NCBI GenBank assembly: GCA_004322465.1 | Contig: SCVO01000002.1 | Span: 1 to 47,023, forward strand | Reading direction: 5' to 3' | DNA length: 47,023 nucleotides | Source: Candidatus Nitrosotenuis sp. | Lineage (GTDB): Archaea > Thermoproteota > Nitrososphaeria > Nitrososphaerales > Nitrosopumilaceae | Notes under the pieces: model-generated | The model's input: the letters and a program-made list of their open reading frames with translations, nothing else | The model's database searches: none | Told to the model about the DNA's origin: nothing | Translations under genes and position numbers: made by a program | Part shown: positions 7,676 through 16,269 of the stretch, in pieces | Numbering within the stretch: the first letter of the stretch is position 1 | How the letters are laid out: the number at the start of each line of letters is the position of its first letter

Positions 7676-8479
7676 TTATGAGGCAGCATGTTTTCTTTGT
7701 TCTAGTAATTTTTCTTTTATAGATGCATTAAGCTGTTCAAGGATTTTTTCTTCATTTGAAAGACTCCTCACAAAAGAGAAAAACTGTCTTTTGGTTGAAA
7801 GATAGCTTTCTAGTGTTTCCATTGCAGCCGACATTCTACTCTCATGTGAGTACCAACTATGTATAAAATTGCATATTCCAACTACAATTCCAATTACTAG
7901 AAAATAAAATACACCAAGATTAGGTTCGACCATATTTGCTACAGTCCAAGCAAAAATAATTGTGAATGGGAAAGAATGTAGAAAAAACGAAAGAATTGTG
8001 TCTTTTGGATATTTGCGTATCAAAGAAGAAAATCCTTGTAACGCATCAATAACTCCTTTAGTGGCATTTTCACAGTCTATGAAATTTTTTTTTATTGTTC
8101 CCAATTCATTTGATATATTATGAGCCTCTTTTGGGTTAATTGTAGAAATTAGCGATTTGTACGATTGATTAATTTGAGATTTTTCTTCAAAATTTGAACT
8201 AAGTTTTTCTTTTATTATGGCAAACGATTCCAATACTTGATCTTCATGAAATATTATTTCTTTACAATAATCATGAAATTTACCTAGATAGAACATGCTG
8301 ACTACCAATATTAATCCCAAGATTATTCCTATTGAGGTAGTCAATGGCTGAAAATAAACAGAATATTGTTCATATTGTTGATTTGAATATGTATTGAATA
8401 GTGCATATCCAATTCCCAATCCTGCAACATTAACGATAAGGATGATTACCGTAGAAATTGTTTCTTTTAACCAGGTCAT
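7676..8479 (-). CDS. Four-helix membrane protein of the accessory element
   Basis: 267 residues, function not recognised. Hydrophobic helices are visible near 9-28, 46-66, 161-183 and 189-210. Between the two hairpins lies a soluble helical region of about 95 residues (KEIIFHEDQVLESFAIIKEK and onward), and the C-terminal 55 residues are charged and helical. This is two transmembrane hairpins flanking a coiled cytoplasmic or external domain. No transporter or enzyme motif is seen. The gene is divergent from the NLR-like STAND gene across about 400 bp, in the same AT-rich insertion. A role as membrane effector or partner of the STAND protein is only a hypothesis. The base composition is more AT-rich than the core genes. 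Confidence 0.7.
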   Translation of the reverse strand: MTWLKETISTVIILIVNVAGLGIGYALFNTYSNQQYEQYSVYFQPLTTSIGIILGLILVVSMFYLGKFHDYCKEIIFHEDQVLESFAIIKEKLSSNFEEKSQINQSYKSLISTINPKEAHNISNELGTIKKNFIDCENATKGVIDALQGFSSLIRKYPKDTILSFFLHSFPFTIIFAWTVANMVEPNLGVFYFLVIGIVVGICNFIHSWYSHESRMSAAMETLESYLSTKRQFFSFVRSLSNEEKILEQLNASIKEKLLEQRKHAAS

Positions 8480-8624
8480 AATTTTACGTTCTAATTTTTA
8501 ACACATTCTTATCTTCTATTAGGTTTTCTCCATTAACCCCAATTCAATGAACATGGCTAAAGGGAAAATTGAGATCAGATAGAAGAAACGAGGAGATCCC
8601 ATTTACCACTAGACAAAGGCTGTA

Positions 8625-8735
8625 GGACGCTGATTTTCCATTTTCATTTTAAAATGGAAAATGAAACGCCAAAGCCAGCGTATGAGTAGCCCGTGAGGGT
8701 TATTCACATATTGTATATTATATGAATAACGGTCA
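8625..8735. repeat. Diverged direct repeat, left copy (about 110 bp)
   Basis: This stretch before the STAND gene aligns over its whole length, with few indels, to 12149-12255 after it. Shared blocks include GGACG, TTTCAT-TTAA, GAAAAT-AAA, AAAGCCA, TGAGTA and a perfect 19-mer ending in GAATAACGGTCA (8717-8735). I estimate roughly 70 percent identity by hand alignment. It contains the palindrome CATTTTAAAATG (8645-8656) and an inverted repeat GTTATTC (8699-8705) / GAATAAC (8724-8730). It lies in the 8480-8878 stretch, which has no convincing gene. Confidence 0.7.
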
Positions 8736-8878
8736 TAATCACAAAATCTATCATTATACAAACAAAAGATTACGAGCGTACAAAAATAGATAAATAAAAT
8801 GTGAACATCATTAATCGGTCTTATATTCGCTAGTTAGTACCCCACAATATTACGTAATTCGCATAAAACAATTTTAAC

Positions 8879-11800
8879 TTGAGTTTAGATGATAAATTAT
8901 TGAAAAAGCTTGATATTTTCATAAGTTCTCGAACTCACGAGTTACATAATGAACGAATTGAGATCAAGAATGTTCTTACCAATTTAGACTTCAATACATT
9001 TATTTTTGAAAAAGACTCCGGATCACGAACCGAATCTTCTGAAGAAGTATTTAGTGAAGAAGTTTCCAGTTGCCACATCTACGTCGGAATTTTTAGAGAA
9101 GAATATAGTGAGGCGACAGAAAAAGAATATCGAATTGCATTAGAAAGTAAAAAAGAAATTTTGATCTATGTGAGCGACTACAATATCACAGGTCGTCATT
9201 CTAATCTTAGAAATTTATTACGTGAATTTAAACAAAAACATACCATTCAGTATTTTGACAATTCCGGGGATTTAGGAAGAAAAGTGAAAAAAGACATTAC
9301 AGATATACTAGTCAGGTCATTTTTAAATCAAAAAGAAGGAAGATTTTCAACAGTTCCAACATTAAATGATCAAGACACACTTAAACATTATTTGCAAAAA
9401 ATTACACCTGAGAGTCCAGATGCGTTACAGAATATCAACCCAGTGGCAAGTGAAATAATGTCAGTCTGGCGTAAAATGGGTTACGCGATTCACAACTGTG
9501 TTTTTAATAGTGACACTGCTGACTTTCAAGCTACCATCTCACATTGGTCGGGTAAAACCAAAGTATTTGTCAGATGCGTAAATGGTGAAATTACCAGTAA
9601 TGATGTAAATTACGCGGTGAAACACATAACAGAAATTGATGCCGCAAGAGCATTTTTATTTACATATAATAGAATATCCCCCGCAGCCAGCACGTTAGCA
9701 TTAGAAAACAATGTAGTCATACAGACACAAGCTCAGTTTTATAGAAGTATATTAAAACCCGAAAAATATTTTGATAAACTAAGAAATGAATACGATAAAC
9801 AAGAAATTTCAAAATATTATGTACCCTTAAAATGTTATAAAAAAAGTAATGTTGAAGACGAAGTCCAATTTATCAATGAACAGTTAGGAGATGTGGATTC
9901 GTATGTATTACGATGGCTGTCAGATAGATCCCAAAAACACTTAGCATTACTTGGCGATTTTGGCTCAGGTAAAACTTGGTTTTCTCGACGCTTCGCAAAA
10001 ATCTGTTTGGATAAGTATATTGAGGATCCTGATAATAACAAACTCCCAATTTTTATTTCATTAAGAGATTATGCAAAATCATATAGCATACAGCAACTAA
10101 TTACTGATTTATTATTAAATGAGTATAATTTTGAATTGCAGGGAGGGTATGAAACATTTGTAGAACTAAATAATCAAGGTAAGTTTCTATTGATTTTTGA
10201 CGGTTTTGATGAAATGGCACAAAAAGTAGACTTTAACGTTGTAACTGAAAACTTCAAAGAACTGGCAAAAGTGGCTAATTTAAAAAGTAAGGTACTATTA
10301 ACGTGCAGAACTACATATTTCAGATACGAAATAGAATCGCACAGAATACTAAGCGGTAAGACAAAAACATCGTCGACACTACCTACCACTCAAGCAGGAT
10401 TTGAGATTATTCAACTAGAAGAATTATCTGATGAGCAAATTGTAGAAGTAATGACAAAAAGAATAGGTGATCCACAGAAAGCAAAAGGATATTGGGAAAA
10501 ACTGCGATCGGTCTATGACATTCCAAGCTTGGCACATAAGCCAGTTTTGATACCCATGTTAATTGAAATAATGCAAGATATTGTTGACAGCAGCAGTATT
10601 GACGCATCTACGATCTATCATATTTATACAGACAGATGGTTAGGTCAAGCGCATTCAGAAGGTAGAACATATCTTAGTAACAAATGGCAATCATTATTTT
10701 TTGTCATAGCACTTGCTTGGTACATGTTAAAATCTCAAGAATTAAAAATCCATTGGAAAAAAATCCCAGATTTTATCAATAATTACTATAATGTAGACAC
10801 CAGCGAAATTGATTATTATGCTAACGATTTGAGAACCAATACATTTCTTAAACGAGATGAGCGTGGATTCTTTGAATTTTCTCATAAATCAATGACGGAA
10901 TTTTTTGTAGCATATAAATTTGCCATTGAGCTTGGTGCAGCCAAACCGGCATATCGAAGAAACATACCAGAGGAAGAAACAAGACAAAAATCAATACAGG
11001 AGTTAGCAGCTTCATTCGGAGCAATTATCTTAAATCCAGAAATAATTCTATTTTTGAAAGAAATGATAGGACAAAAGCAATTTCTAAAAGATTTGTTCAA
11101 TAAATGTAAACAAGGTAGTACCGAGAACCTCGGATATTTGTTAAGTAATTTAATTACACTATTAGTTGTTCTGAAAGAACCGTTTGATTCAGAAGATATA
11201 TCCAATGCAAATATGCCAAGCGCAGATTTACAAGGATCAACGTTAACAAATTGCACATTTGACGGTGGGAATCTCTCACAAGTAATTATGAACAACGGTA
11301 AATTCACAAATTCATCTTTCAATAACTGCAATATGTCACAGAGTAGCTTAGTTCATGCAAATCTCCATGAAATTAAAGCTCAAAATGCTAATTTAACTAA
11401 CTGTAATGGAAGATTTTCTAATTTTTCAGATTCAGTTTTCACTACATCTAATCTTTCTAATTCAAAATTTCAGAGATCGAAATTTCTTGGCTGCAATCTA
11501 GATAATGTTATTGCAAGTTCGGTGGATTTTAGTGATAGTGATCTAACGGACTCATCAATAACTAACGCCGTACTAGACGGATGCAATTTTGATAATTCTA
11601 TTTTAACAAATACAACATTTAAAAACTCCCAATTAACCAGTTGTTCATTTTATTTGGCTGAAACTACAGATACTGAATTTACGAATTGCAACCTACAAAA
11701 TTCCAAATTAGAAGATCTTAATCTACCTAGGAGAAAATTCGGGGCTATAAATCTGACAAACGCGATACTCTCAAACAGTGATCTTTCTGGAAGTCGTTTT

Positions 11801-12100
11801 CTCAAAGCTGTTCTTCGTAACTGCTCTCTAGTAAACACGAATCTTACAAAATGTGTTTGCGAAGAAGTAGATTTTACCGAAGCATCATTAGAAAAAGCGA
11901 CTCTTAATGAAATAATCTTACGAAAATGTAATCTAAGGGATGTAAGATTATACGACATTAAAATAGATAAAATTACAATTGATACAGATACAAAAACTAA
12001 TGGAGTCAAGATAGATCGAAAAACATTTGAACGTCTGCCTAAAGATTTTCAAAATATTATCATTCGTGATAATGATGAATATGCCATCTGGCAGGAATAG
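8879..12100 (+). CDS. NLR-like STAND protein: DUF4062 - degenerate nuclease-like - NACHT - pentapeptide repeats
   Basis: 1073 residues. About 10-150: DUF4062-type domain with the signature FISSRTHELHNER. About 190-295: an Mrr/PD-(D/E)XK-like region in which the expected Q-x-K core appears as F-V-R-C, so it is probably not catalytic. About 350-690: NACHT NTPase with Walker A G359-D-F-G-S-G-K365-T366, Walker B FLLIFDGFDEM (D441, D444, E445), R477 in LLTCRT, and the family's C-terminal FSHKSMTEFFVAY motif (667-679). About 772-1027: some 50 pentapeptide repeats (A/S-N/D-L/F type), a right-handed beta helix. This is the plan of bacterial/archaeal NLR-like antiviral ATPases: N-terminal effector, switch, C-terminal sensor or scaffold. 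The start is TTG 8879, because an in-frame stop lies at 8864-8866 and no ATG follows early. Its strong AT bias against neighbours suggests transfer. Confidence 0.88.
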   Translation: MSLDDKLLKKLDIFISSRTHELHNERIEIKNVLTNLDFNTFIFEKDSGSRTESSEEVFSEEVSSCHIYVGIFREEYSEATEKEYRIALESKKEILIYVSDYNITGRHSNLRNLLREFKQKHTIQYFDNSGDLGRKVKKDITDILVRSFLNQKEGRFSTVPTLNDQDTLKHYLQKITPESPDALQNINPVASEIMSVWRKMGYAIHNCVFNSDTADFQATISHWSGKTKVFVRCVNGEITSNDVNYAVKHITEIDAARAFLFTYNRISPAASTLALENNVVIQTQAQFYRSILKPEKYFDKLRNEYDKQEISKYYVPLKCYKKSNVEDEVQFINEQLGDVDSYVLRWLSDRSQKHLALLGDFGSGKTWFSRRFAKICLDKYIEDPDNNKLPIFISLRDYAKSYSIQQLITDLLLNEYNFELQGGYETFVELNNQGKFLLIFDGFDEMAQKVDFNVVTENFKELAKVANLKSKVLLTCRTTYFRYEIESHRILSGKTKTSSTLPTTQAGFEIIQLEELSDEQIVEVMTKRIGDPQKAKGYWEKLRSVYDIPSLAHKPVLIPMLIEIMQDIVDSSSIDASTIYHIYTDRWLGQAHSEGRTYLSNKWQSLFFVIALAWYMLKSQELKIHWKKIPDFINNYYNVDTSEIDYYANDLRTNTFLKRDERGFFEFSHKSMTEFFVAYKFAIELGAAKPAYRRNIPEEETRQKSIQELAASFGAIILNPEIILFLKEMIGQKQFLKDLFNKCKQGSTENLGYLLSNLITLLVVLKEPFDSEDISNANMPSADLQGSTLTNCTFDGGNLSQVIMNNGKFTNSSFNNCNMSQSSLVHANLHEIKAQNANLTNCNGRFSNFSDSVFTTSNLSNSKFQRSKFLGCNLDNVIASSVDFSDSDLTDSSITNAVLDGCNFDNSILTNTTFKNSQLTSCSFYLAETTDTEFTNCNLQNSKLEDLNLPRRKFGAINLTNAILSNSDLSGSRFLKAVLRNCSLVNTNLTKCVCEEVDFTEASLEKATLNEIILRKCNLRDVRLYDIKIDKITIDTDTKTNGVKIDRKTFERLPKDFQNIIIRDNDEYAIWQE

Positions 12101-12148
12101 CAAGTCACTTTTAGAAATTTGTAAGGATATATTTTCTAATTTTATGAC

Positions 12149-12255
12149 GGACGTGCTCCATGTTTCATGTTAAGATTGAAAATCAAATGATAAAGCCAAT
12201 TCGTGAGTATTTGTTCAGGTTAATCATGTAATGGCAATTATATGAATAACGGTCA
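12149..12255. repeat. Diverged direct repeat, right copy (about 107 bp)
   Basis: Partner of 8625-8735. Together they bracket the STAND gene. The perfect 19-mer is at 12237-12255. The inner inverted repeat of the left copy is weakened here (GTTAATC against GAATAAC). The rest of 12101-12349 shows no gene. Confidence 0.7.
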
Positions 12256-12298
12256 CAGATACAAAACCAAACTGTTCATGGGTCTAAGAAAATTAACC

Positions 12299-12309
12299 AA
12301 TAAAGATTC
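12299..12309 (+). repeat. Candidate right att-like direct repeat (11 bp)
   Basis: AATAAAGATTC, identical to 5959-5969. It lies between the right repeat copy and the end of the Ehr operon, where the accessory region gives way to core-like sequence. Confidence 0.3.
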
Positions 12310-12349
12310 AATTCAAAGCAAGAAATAGACGGCGCATTTTTCGTTCTAA

Positions 12350-13156
12350 TTACAGGTTAGATTTTGCGGCTAGCTTTTTATCGATTGCAAGAAGTATTCC
12401 ATAGATCAGTGCTTGAGGTCGCGGCGGGCACCCTGGAATGTAGACATCGACCGGCACGATTCTGTCAATCCCTCCAGTAGTGGCATACGTGTCTCCAAAA
12501 ATGCCTCCACTGCATGCGCATGCCCCTACTGCAACCACTAATTTTGGATTTGGGGTTGCGTCGTATGTTCGCTTTAGCGCAATCTCCATGTTTCTAGAAG
12601 AGGGCCCTGTAACTAGCAAAAGATCCGCATGACGTGGCGATGCGACAAAATGAATGCCAAATCGTTCAATGTCATAAATTGGATTGTTTAGCGCGGTGAT
12701 TTCTACTTCGCATCCATTACATGAGCCCGCATCAACTTCACGTATCGCAAGCGAACGCCCGTACAGATTGTGGATTTTTTCTTTTAATTCTTTACCAAGT
12801 TCGTCGTAGGATCTTTCAGCAGTTCCAACGTCAAAAGACTCGACAAGTCCTGCCTTATTTTTAGACGCAGGTGCAAAATTACTTTTAATTTTGATTAACG
12901 TAGGAGACAGTACACGACATTTGTCGCACGTTATACATTTTCCATGATCCACAGATAACGCCTGACTTTTCTTGTCAAAATCAAAAGAGTGCGTCGGACA
13001 AGTTTTATCAAGATTTTCAAAGTCGATTTCAGAGACTTTATCGTGCGCTATGACAACCTTTCCCCGATACCCGGATGAGACACCAGTCATGTCGGTCGGG
13101 TTCTGAACAGTTACAATCTTGTCATCCATTATGGAATTTTTATCAGAGTTTGTCAT
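12350..13156 (-). CDS. Ehr-type complex small subunit (NuoB/hydrogenase-small-subunit-like) with ferredoxin domain
   Basis: 268 residues, last gene of a six-gene leftward operon. The N-terminal part holds one 4Fe-4S site made of C53-P and C74-x2-C77-x2-C80. The C-terminal NuoB-like domain keeps the proximal cluster ligands: C146-N-G-C149, the GACACSGG loop (C213/C215) and C243 in PGCPPRPQ. It would pass electrons between a soluble donor or acceptor and the large subunit at the membrane surface. Fusion of a ferredoxin domain to the NuoB module is the main feature. The start overlaps the large-subunit stop by 4 nt, so translation is likely coupled. Confidence 0.88.
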   Translation of the reverse strand: MTNSDKNSIMDDKIVTVQNPTDMTGVSSGYRGKVVIAHDKVSEIDFENLDKTCPTHSFDFDKKSQALSVDHGKCITCDKCRVLSPTLIKIKSNFAPASKNKAGLVESFDVGTAERSYDELGKELKEKIHNLYGRSLAIREVDAGSCNGCEVEITALNNPIYDIERFGIHFVASPRHADLLLVTGPSSRNMEIALKRTYDATPNPKLVVAVGACACSGGIFGDTYATTGGIDRIVPVDVYIPGCPPRPQALIYGILLAIDKKLAAKSNL

Positions 13157-14778
13157 AGATCATTACCTGAATATGAAAGATCGAGGCTTTTGTTGACAAG
13201 TGGGAAATCTGCAACTATGTCATTTAGTACTGCCTGCTCTATGATTTTCCAATTGCAAAATGACGCAGTCCTTATCTTATATCGGTAAATCGAATTGTTT
13301 TTCCCAATCATAACCCAATGCATGGTTTGTCCCCTGTGTGATTCAGAATAACCAAGTGCATGCAGATGCGGTTCAAGTGGCCCAACATCACACCAAATAG
13401 GTTGCTCATTTTCCAAGTCACGTAGTGTTTGATGTATTAGCATAATCGAGTTTTGGATTTCCTCTGCGCGAAGCACAAATCTTGACAGGGCGTCCCCATT
13501 TCGTTTTTGTAGCTCAACTTCGTACTTCATTTTGTGATACGGCGTGTCATGGTGTTTGTCCAGATGCAGTGATGGATAGTTTGCATATGGATGATCTTTT
13601 CTGGTGTCGACGTCTATTCCGACACTGCGCGCTGCAACGCCAACTATGCCAAAGCCAGCCGCATCTTCCTTTGTGATTGTTCCAGTGTTTTTGAGTCTGT
13701 CAATAAATGAAGATTTTTTTCTTAAAAACTCAAAAACTTTGTAAAATTCGTTTCCGAGTGATTCTGTCTCACTGATGATCATTTTTTTATTTGCATCTGT
13801 CAGATCAATTTTGACTCCGCCTATTCGGTTTACGCCAAACAGTAGGCGGCTACCGCTTGTTTTTTCATTTAGATTCATCATCATTTCCTTTAGAATGTTC
13901 AGCCTAGCAGCCCCAAACGCAAATCCGGCGTCAGTTGACAGTCCTGCCAGCGTTCCAAGATGATTATAGATTCTTTCCATTTCGGCGCAAATTGTTCTTG
14001 TCTGAGCTGCTTTTGTTGGAATCTTTGCCTTGGCAATTTTTTCTATCGCTTGGCACAGGGCAGTAGAGTTTGCAACTGACTCATCTCCGGCAATTCGCTC
14101 AGACAGCAACACTACGTCTTCCATTGGCATTTGTTCTGCTAGCTTTTCAACTCCTTTGTGGGTGTAGAAAAGACGAGTTTCCAGATTTATGATGCTCTCC
14201 CCCAGCGTGCTGAATCGAAAATGGCCAGGCTCGATTATTCCGGCATGGACTGGTCCTACAGGTATTTCGCAGACTCCGTCCCCAGCGACTTTGAGAAATT
14301 GGTACTCGTCTTTGCTCTTTTGGACTTTGGTTTTGATGTCAAAGTCTTTCCTTAGCGGATAGTTGCCCTCAGGCCAGCTGTGCAGCAAGAGGGGTCTCTG
14401 ATCAGAACTTCCTTTCGGAATCAGCCCAAACATGTCTTTGATCTCCCGCTCATAAAGTGACGCAGACGGAATGTATCGAGTCAGGGTCGGAAAGCAGATG
14501 TCTTTTCCGTCAATGCTCGATGTGGCTACAAAGAAAACGTCTTCGCCGCTTTCCTTCCCAAATACATATCGAAAGACGAACATTCCGCTGATCTGGCGCT
14601 CATCATTGCAAATTACGGATAACAGTCGGCACCCAAGATTGGAATGAATGAAGTGGCACAGTTCGATTATGTTGTCGGCGTCGGCAAAAATGTGAATTTC
14701 GTTACCGTTGATCAATTCAGTTTTTACATCTTCTCCAAACTTGGCAGCTATGTCTAGACCGTATTCAGATAATTCCAT
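13153..14778 (-). CDS. Ehr-type complex large subunit (NuoC-NuoD/HyfG-like fusion) lacking NiFe cysteines
   Basis: 541 residues. About 1-150 is a NuoC-like domain (LYEREIKDMFGL signature). The remainder is the NuoD/hydrogenase-large-subunit fold. In group-4 hydrogenases the NiFe centre is bound by C-G-x-C near the start of this domain and D-P-C-x-x-C at the C-terminus. Here the first reads E-R-I-A-G-D-E-S (227-234) and the last reads L-D-L-S-Y-S-G-N-D-L (532-541), so all four cysteines are missing. The protein therefore cannot hold NiFe and fits the energy-converting hydrogenase-related (Ehr) group. The real substrate is unknown. It lies 9 nt downstream of the HyfF-like gene. Confidence 0.9.
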   Translation of the reverse strand: MELSEYGLDIAAKFGEDVKTELINGNEIHIFADADNIIELCHFIHSNLGCRLLSVICNDERQISGMFVFRYVFGKESGEDVFFVATSSIDGKDICFPTLTRYIPSASLYEREIKDMFGLIPKGSSDQRPLLLHSWPEGNYPLRKDFDIKTKVQKSKDEYQFLKVAGDGVCEIPVGPVHAGIIEPGHFRFSTLGESIINLETRLFYTHKGVEKLAEQMPMEDVVLLSERIAGDESVANSTALCQAIEKIAKAKIPTKAAQTRTICAEMERIYNHLGTLAGLSTDAGFAFGAARLNILKEMMMNLNEKTSGSRLLFGVNRIGGVKIDLTDANKKMIISETESLGNEFYKVFEFLRKKSSFIDRLKNTGTITKEDAAGFGIVGVAARSVGIDVDTRKDHPYANYPSLHLDKHHDTPYHKMKYEVELQKRNGDALSRFVLRAEEIQNSIMLIHQTLRDLENEQPIWCDVGPLEPHLHALGYSESHRGQTMHWVMIGKNNSIYRYKIRTASFCNWKIIEQAVLNDIVADFPLVNKSLDLSYSGNDL

Positions 14779-14787
14779 TTATCGCAC

Positions 14788-16269
14788 CTACTTTCCTCCA
14801 ATTATGCGTGAAGCGTCATTTGTCAGTTCTTTGAGATGGTCAGGTAGATAGATCCCAAGAACTATTGTCAGTACGCCCAATATTATCATCGGGATTATGG
14901 ACAACTTTCCAAGCTCTCCTTTTTTCATCTCTTTTTCCGGAGTTCCAAATATCATGCTGACTAGATGTTTGATAAAGCCTGCAAAAATTACAACGAGAAA
15001 CACCAGCATGAATAAAATGGCGACAAACTGGCCGTTATCAAAACCAGAGCTCAGTACAAAGAACTCGCTCAAGAAGATTCCAAACGGAGGCAGCCCGATG
15101 ATTGCCAACCCTCCAATCAGAAACAATGCGCCGGTAAGCGGCATTGTTTTGATGATGCCTCTGATTTTTGAGATTGCCTTTGTTTCGTATTTTTGGCTGA
15201 TGGTTCCGCTGGCAAAAAACATCAGCGGCTTTGCGACGGAGTGATTAATCATGTGCAGCATGCCTCCATAGATTCCCAAAAATCCGCCAAATCCTATTGC
15301 AACGGAAATTATTCCCATGTGCTCGATGCTTGAGAAGGCAAGCAGTCTTTTCATGTCCTTTTGGAAATAAATTGACACTGCGGCAATGCCCATCGATATG
15401 ACTCCAAGTATTATCAGCAATTCCCCTGAGAACCCGCTACCCATTCCCGCACTGCTAATCATGTGAAATCTGATTATTCCGTATATGGCACAGTTTAGCA
15501 AGACTCCAGACAACAGCGCGCTCACCGGGGTCGGCGCCTCGCTGTGGGCGTCAGGCAGCCACGTATGCATGGGTGCAAGGCCCGCCTTTGTGCCAAGCCC
15601 CACTAAAACAAAAACAAACGCAATTTTGATTATGTTTGGATCAAGAGATTTGGCGTTTCTCAGCAGACTAGTCCAGTTTGTCGCATCGTCCGGACTTGTT
15701 GAGCCAATGTTTGCATAGTTGAATAAAATTATTCCAAAAAGGGCAAACGATAATCCGACGGTGGCCACTATCAAATACTTCCAAGACGCCTCAATCGCAC
15801 TTTCTTTGACATACAGCATTATGAGAAGGACTGAAACAAGCGTGGTTGCCTCAATTGCCACCCACATTATTCCGATATTGTTCGACAGCGGGACCAGAAG
15901 CATTGTAAAAATAAACGCATTAAATCCCTGATAGTACCTTACAAGACGCTTTTGATCCAAGACGCCAGTGTCGTACTGTCGGCCTATGTAGTTAATCGAG
16001 TACAGTGACGTGATAAACCCAACTCCGGCTATTGGCAGAATTACAAACGCGCTTACGGCATCGGCATAGAAAAACTCGCCAAACGCAGAAATCGATTTTT
16101 TGCTGGATATTTCATATACCAAAAACAAGCACTGAATCAGAACCAAGCCCATCGAAGTTGCAGTTATTACCTCGATTGTCCTTTTTTTTCGCAACACTGT
16201 GACCAGAACGCCGCTAATTACTGGCGTCAGTAGCAAGGATATCACGAAATAATCAAAATTTCCGTTCAT
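14788..16269 (-). CDS. Proton-translocating membrane subunit, HyfF/NuoN-like
   Basis: 493 residues and about 14 hydrophobic helices; member of the Mrp-antiporter/NuoL-M-N family. The diagnostic central block GTKAGLAPMHTWLPDAHSEA (about 224-243) is intact, including the lysine and histidine of the proton path, followed by PTPVSALLSG. A further KDMKRLLAFSSIEHMG block is also typical. It would move H+ or Na+ in response to redox chemistry in the NuoB/D-like subunits. Start and stop codons touch those of the HyfE-like gene (shared base 16269), showing one operon. Confidence 0.9.
   Translation of the reverse strand: MNGNFDYFVISLLLTPVISGVLVTVLRKKRTIEVITATSMGLVLIQCLFLVYEISSKKSISAFGEFFYADAVSAFVILPIAGVGFITSLYSINYIGRQYDTGVLDQKRLVRYYQGFNAFIFTMLLVPLSNNIGIMWVAIEATTLVSVLLIMLYVKESAIEASWKYLIVATVGLSFALFGIILFNYANIGSTSPDDATNWTSLLRNAKSLDPNIIKIAFVFVLVGLGTKAGLAPMHTWLPDAHSEAPTPVSALLSGVLLNCAIYGIIRFHMISSAGMGSGFSGELLIILGVISMGIAAVSIYFQKDMKRLLAFSSIEHMGIISVAIGFGGFLGIYGGMLHMINHSVAKPLMFFASGTISQKYETKAISKIRGIIKTMPLTGALFLIGGLAIIGLPPFGIFLSEFFVLSSGFDNGQFVAILFMLVFLVVIFAGFIKHLVSMIFGTPEKEMKKGELGKLSIIPMIILGVLTIVLGIYLPDHLKELTNDASRIIGGK

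Noticed and set aside
7611-7805. Rightward 64-codon ORF starting inside the 22-bp repeats
   Set aside because: It begins in repeat DNA and then runs antisense over the C-terminal end of the membrane-protein gene; composition fits a shadow frame.
8722-8793. 23-codon ORF beginning MNNGH in the left long repeat; a 28-codon ORF at 12242-12328 begins MNNGH too
   Set aside because: Only the first residues agree, owing to the shared 19-mer, and the rest diverges completely. More likely repeat DNA than peptides.
13153-14778. True group-4 NiFe hydrogenase large subunit
   Set aside because: All four nickel-iron cysteines are absent, and no hydrogenase maturation genes are in the window.
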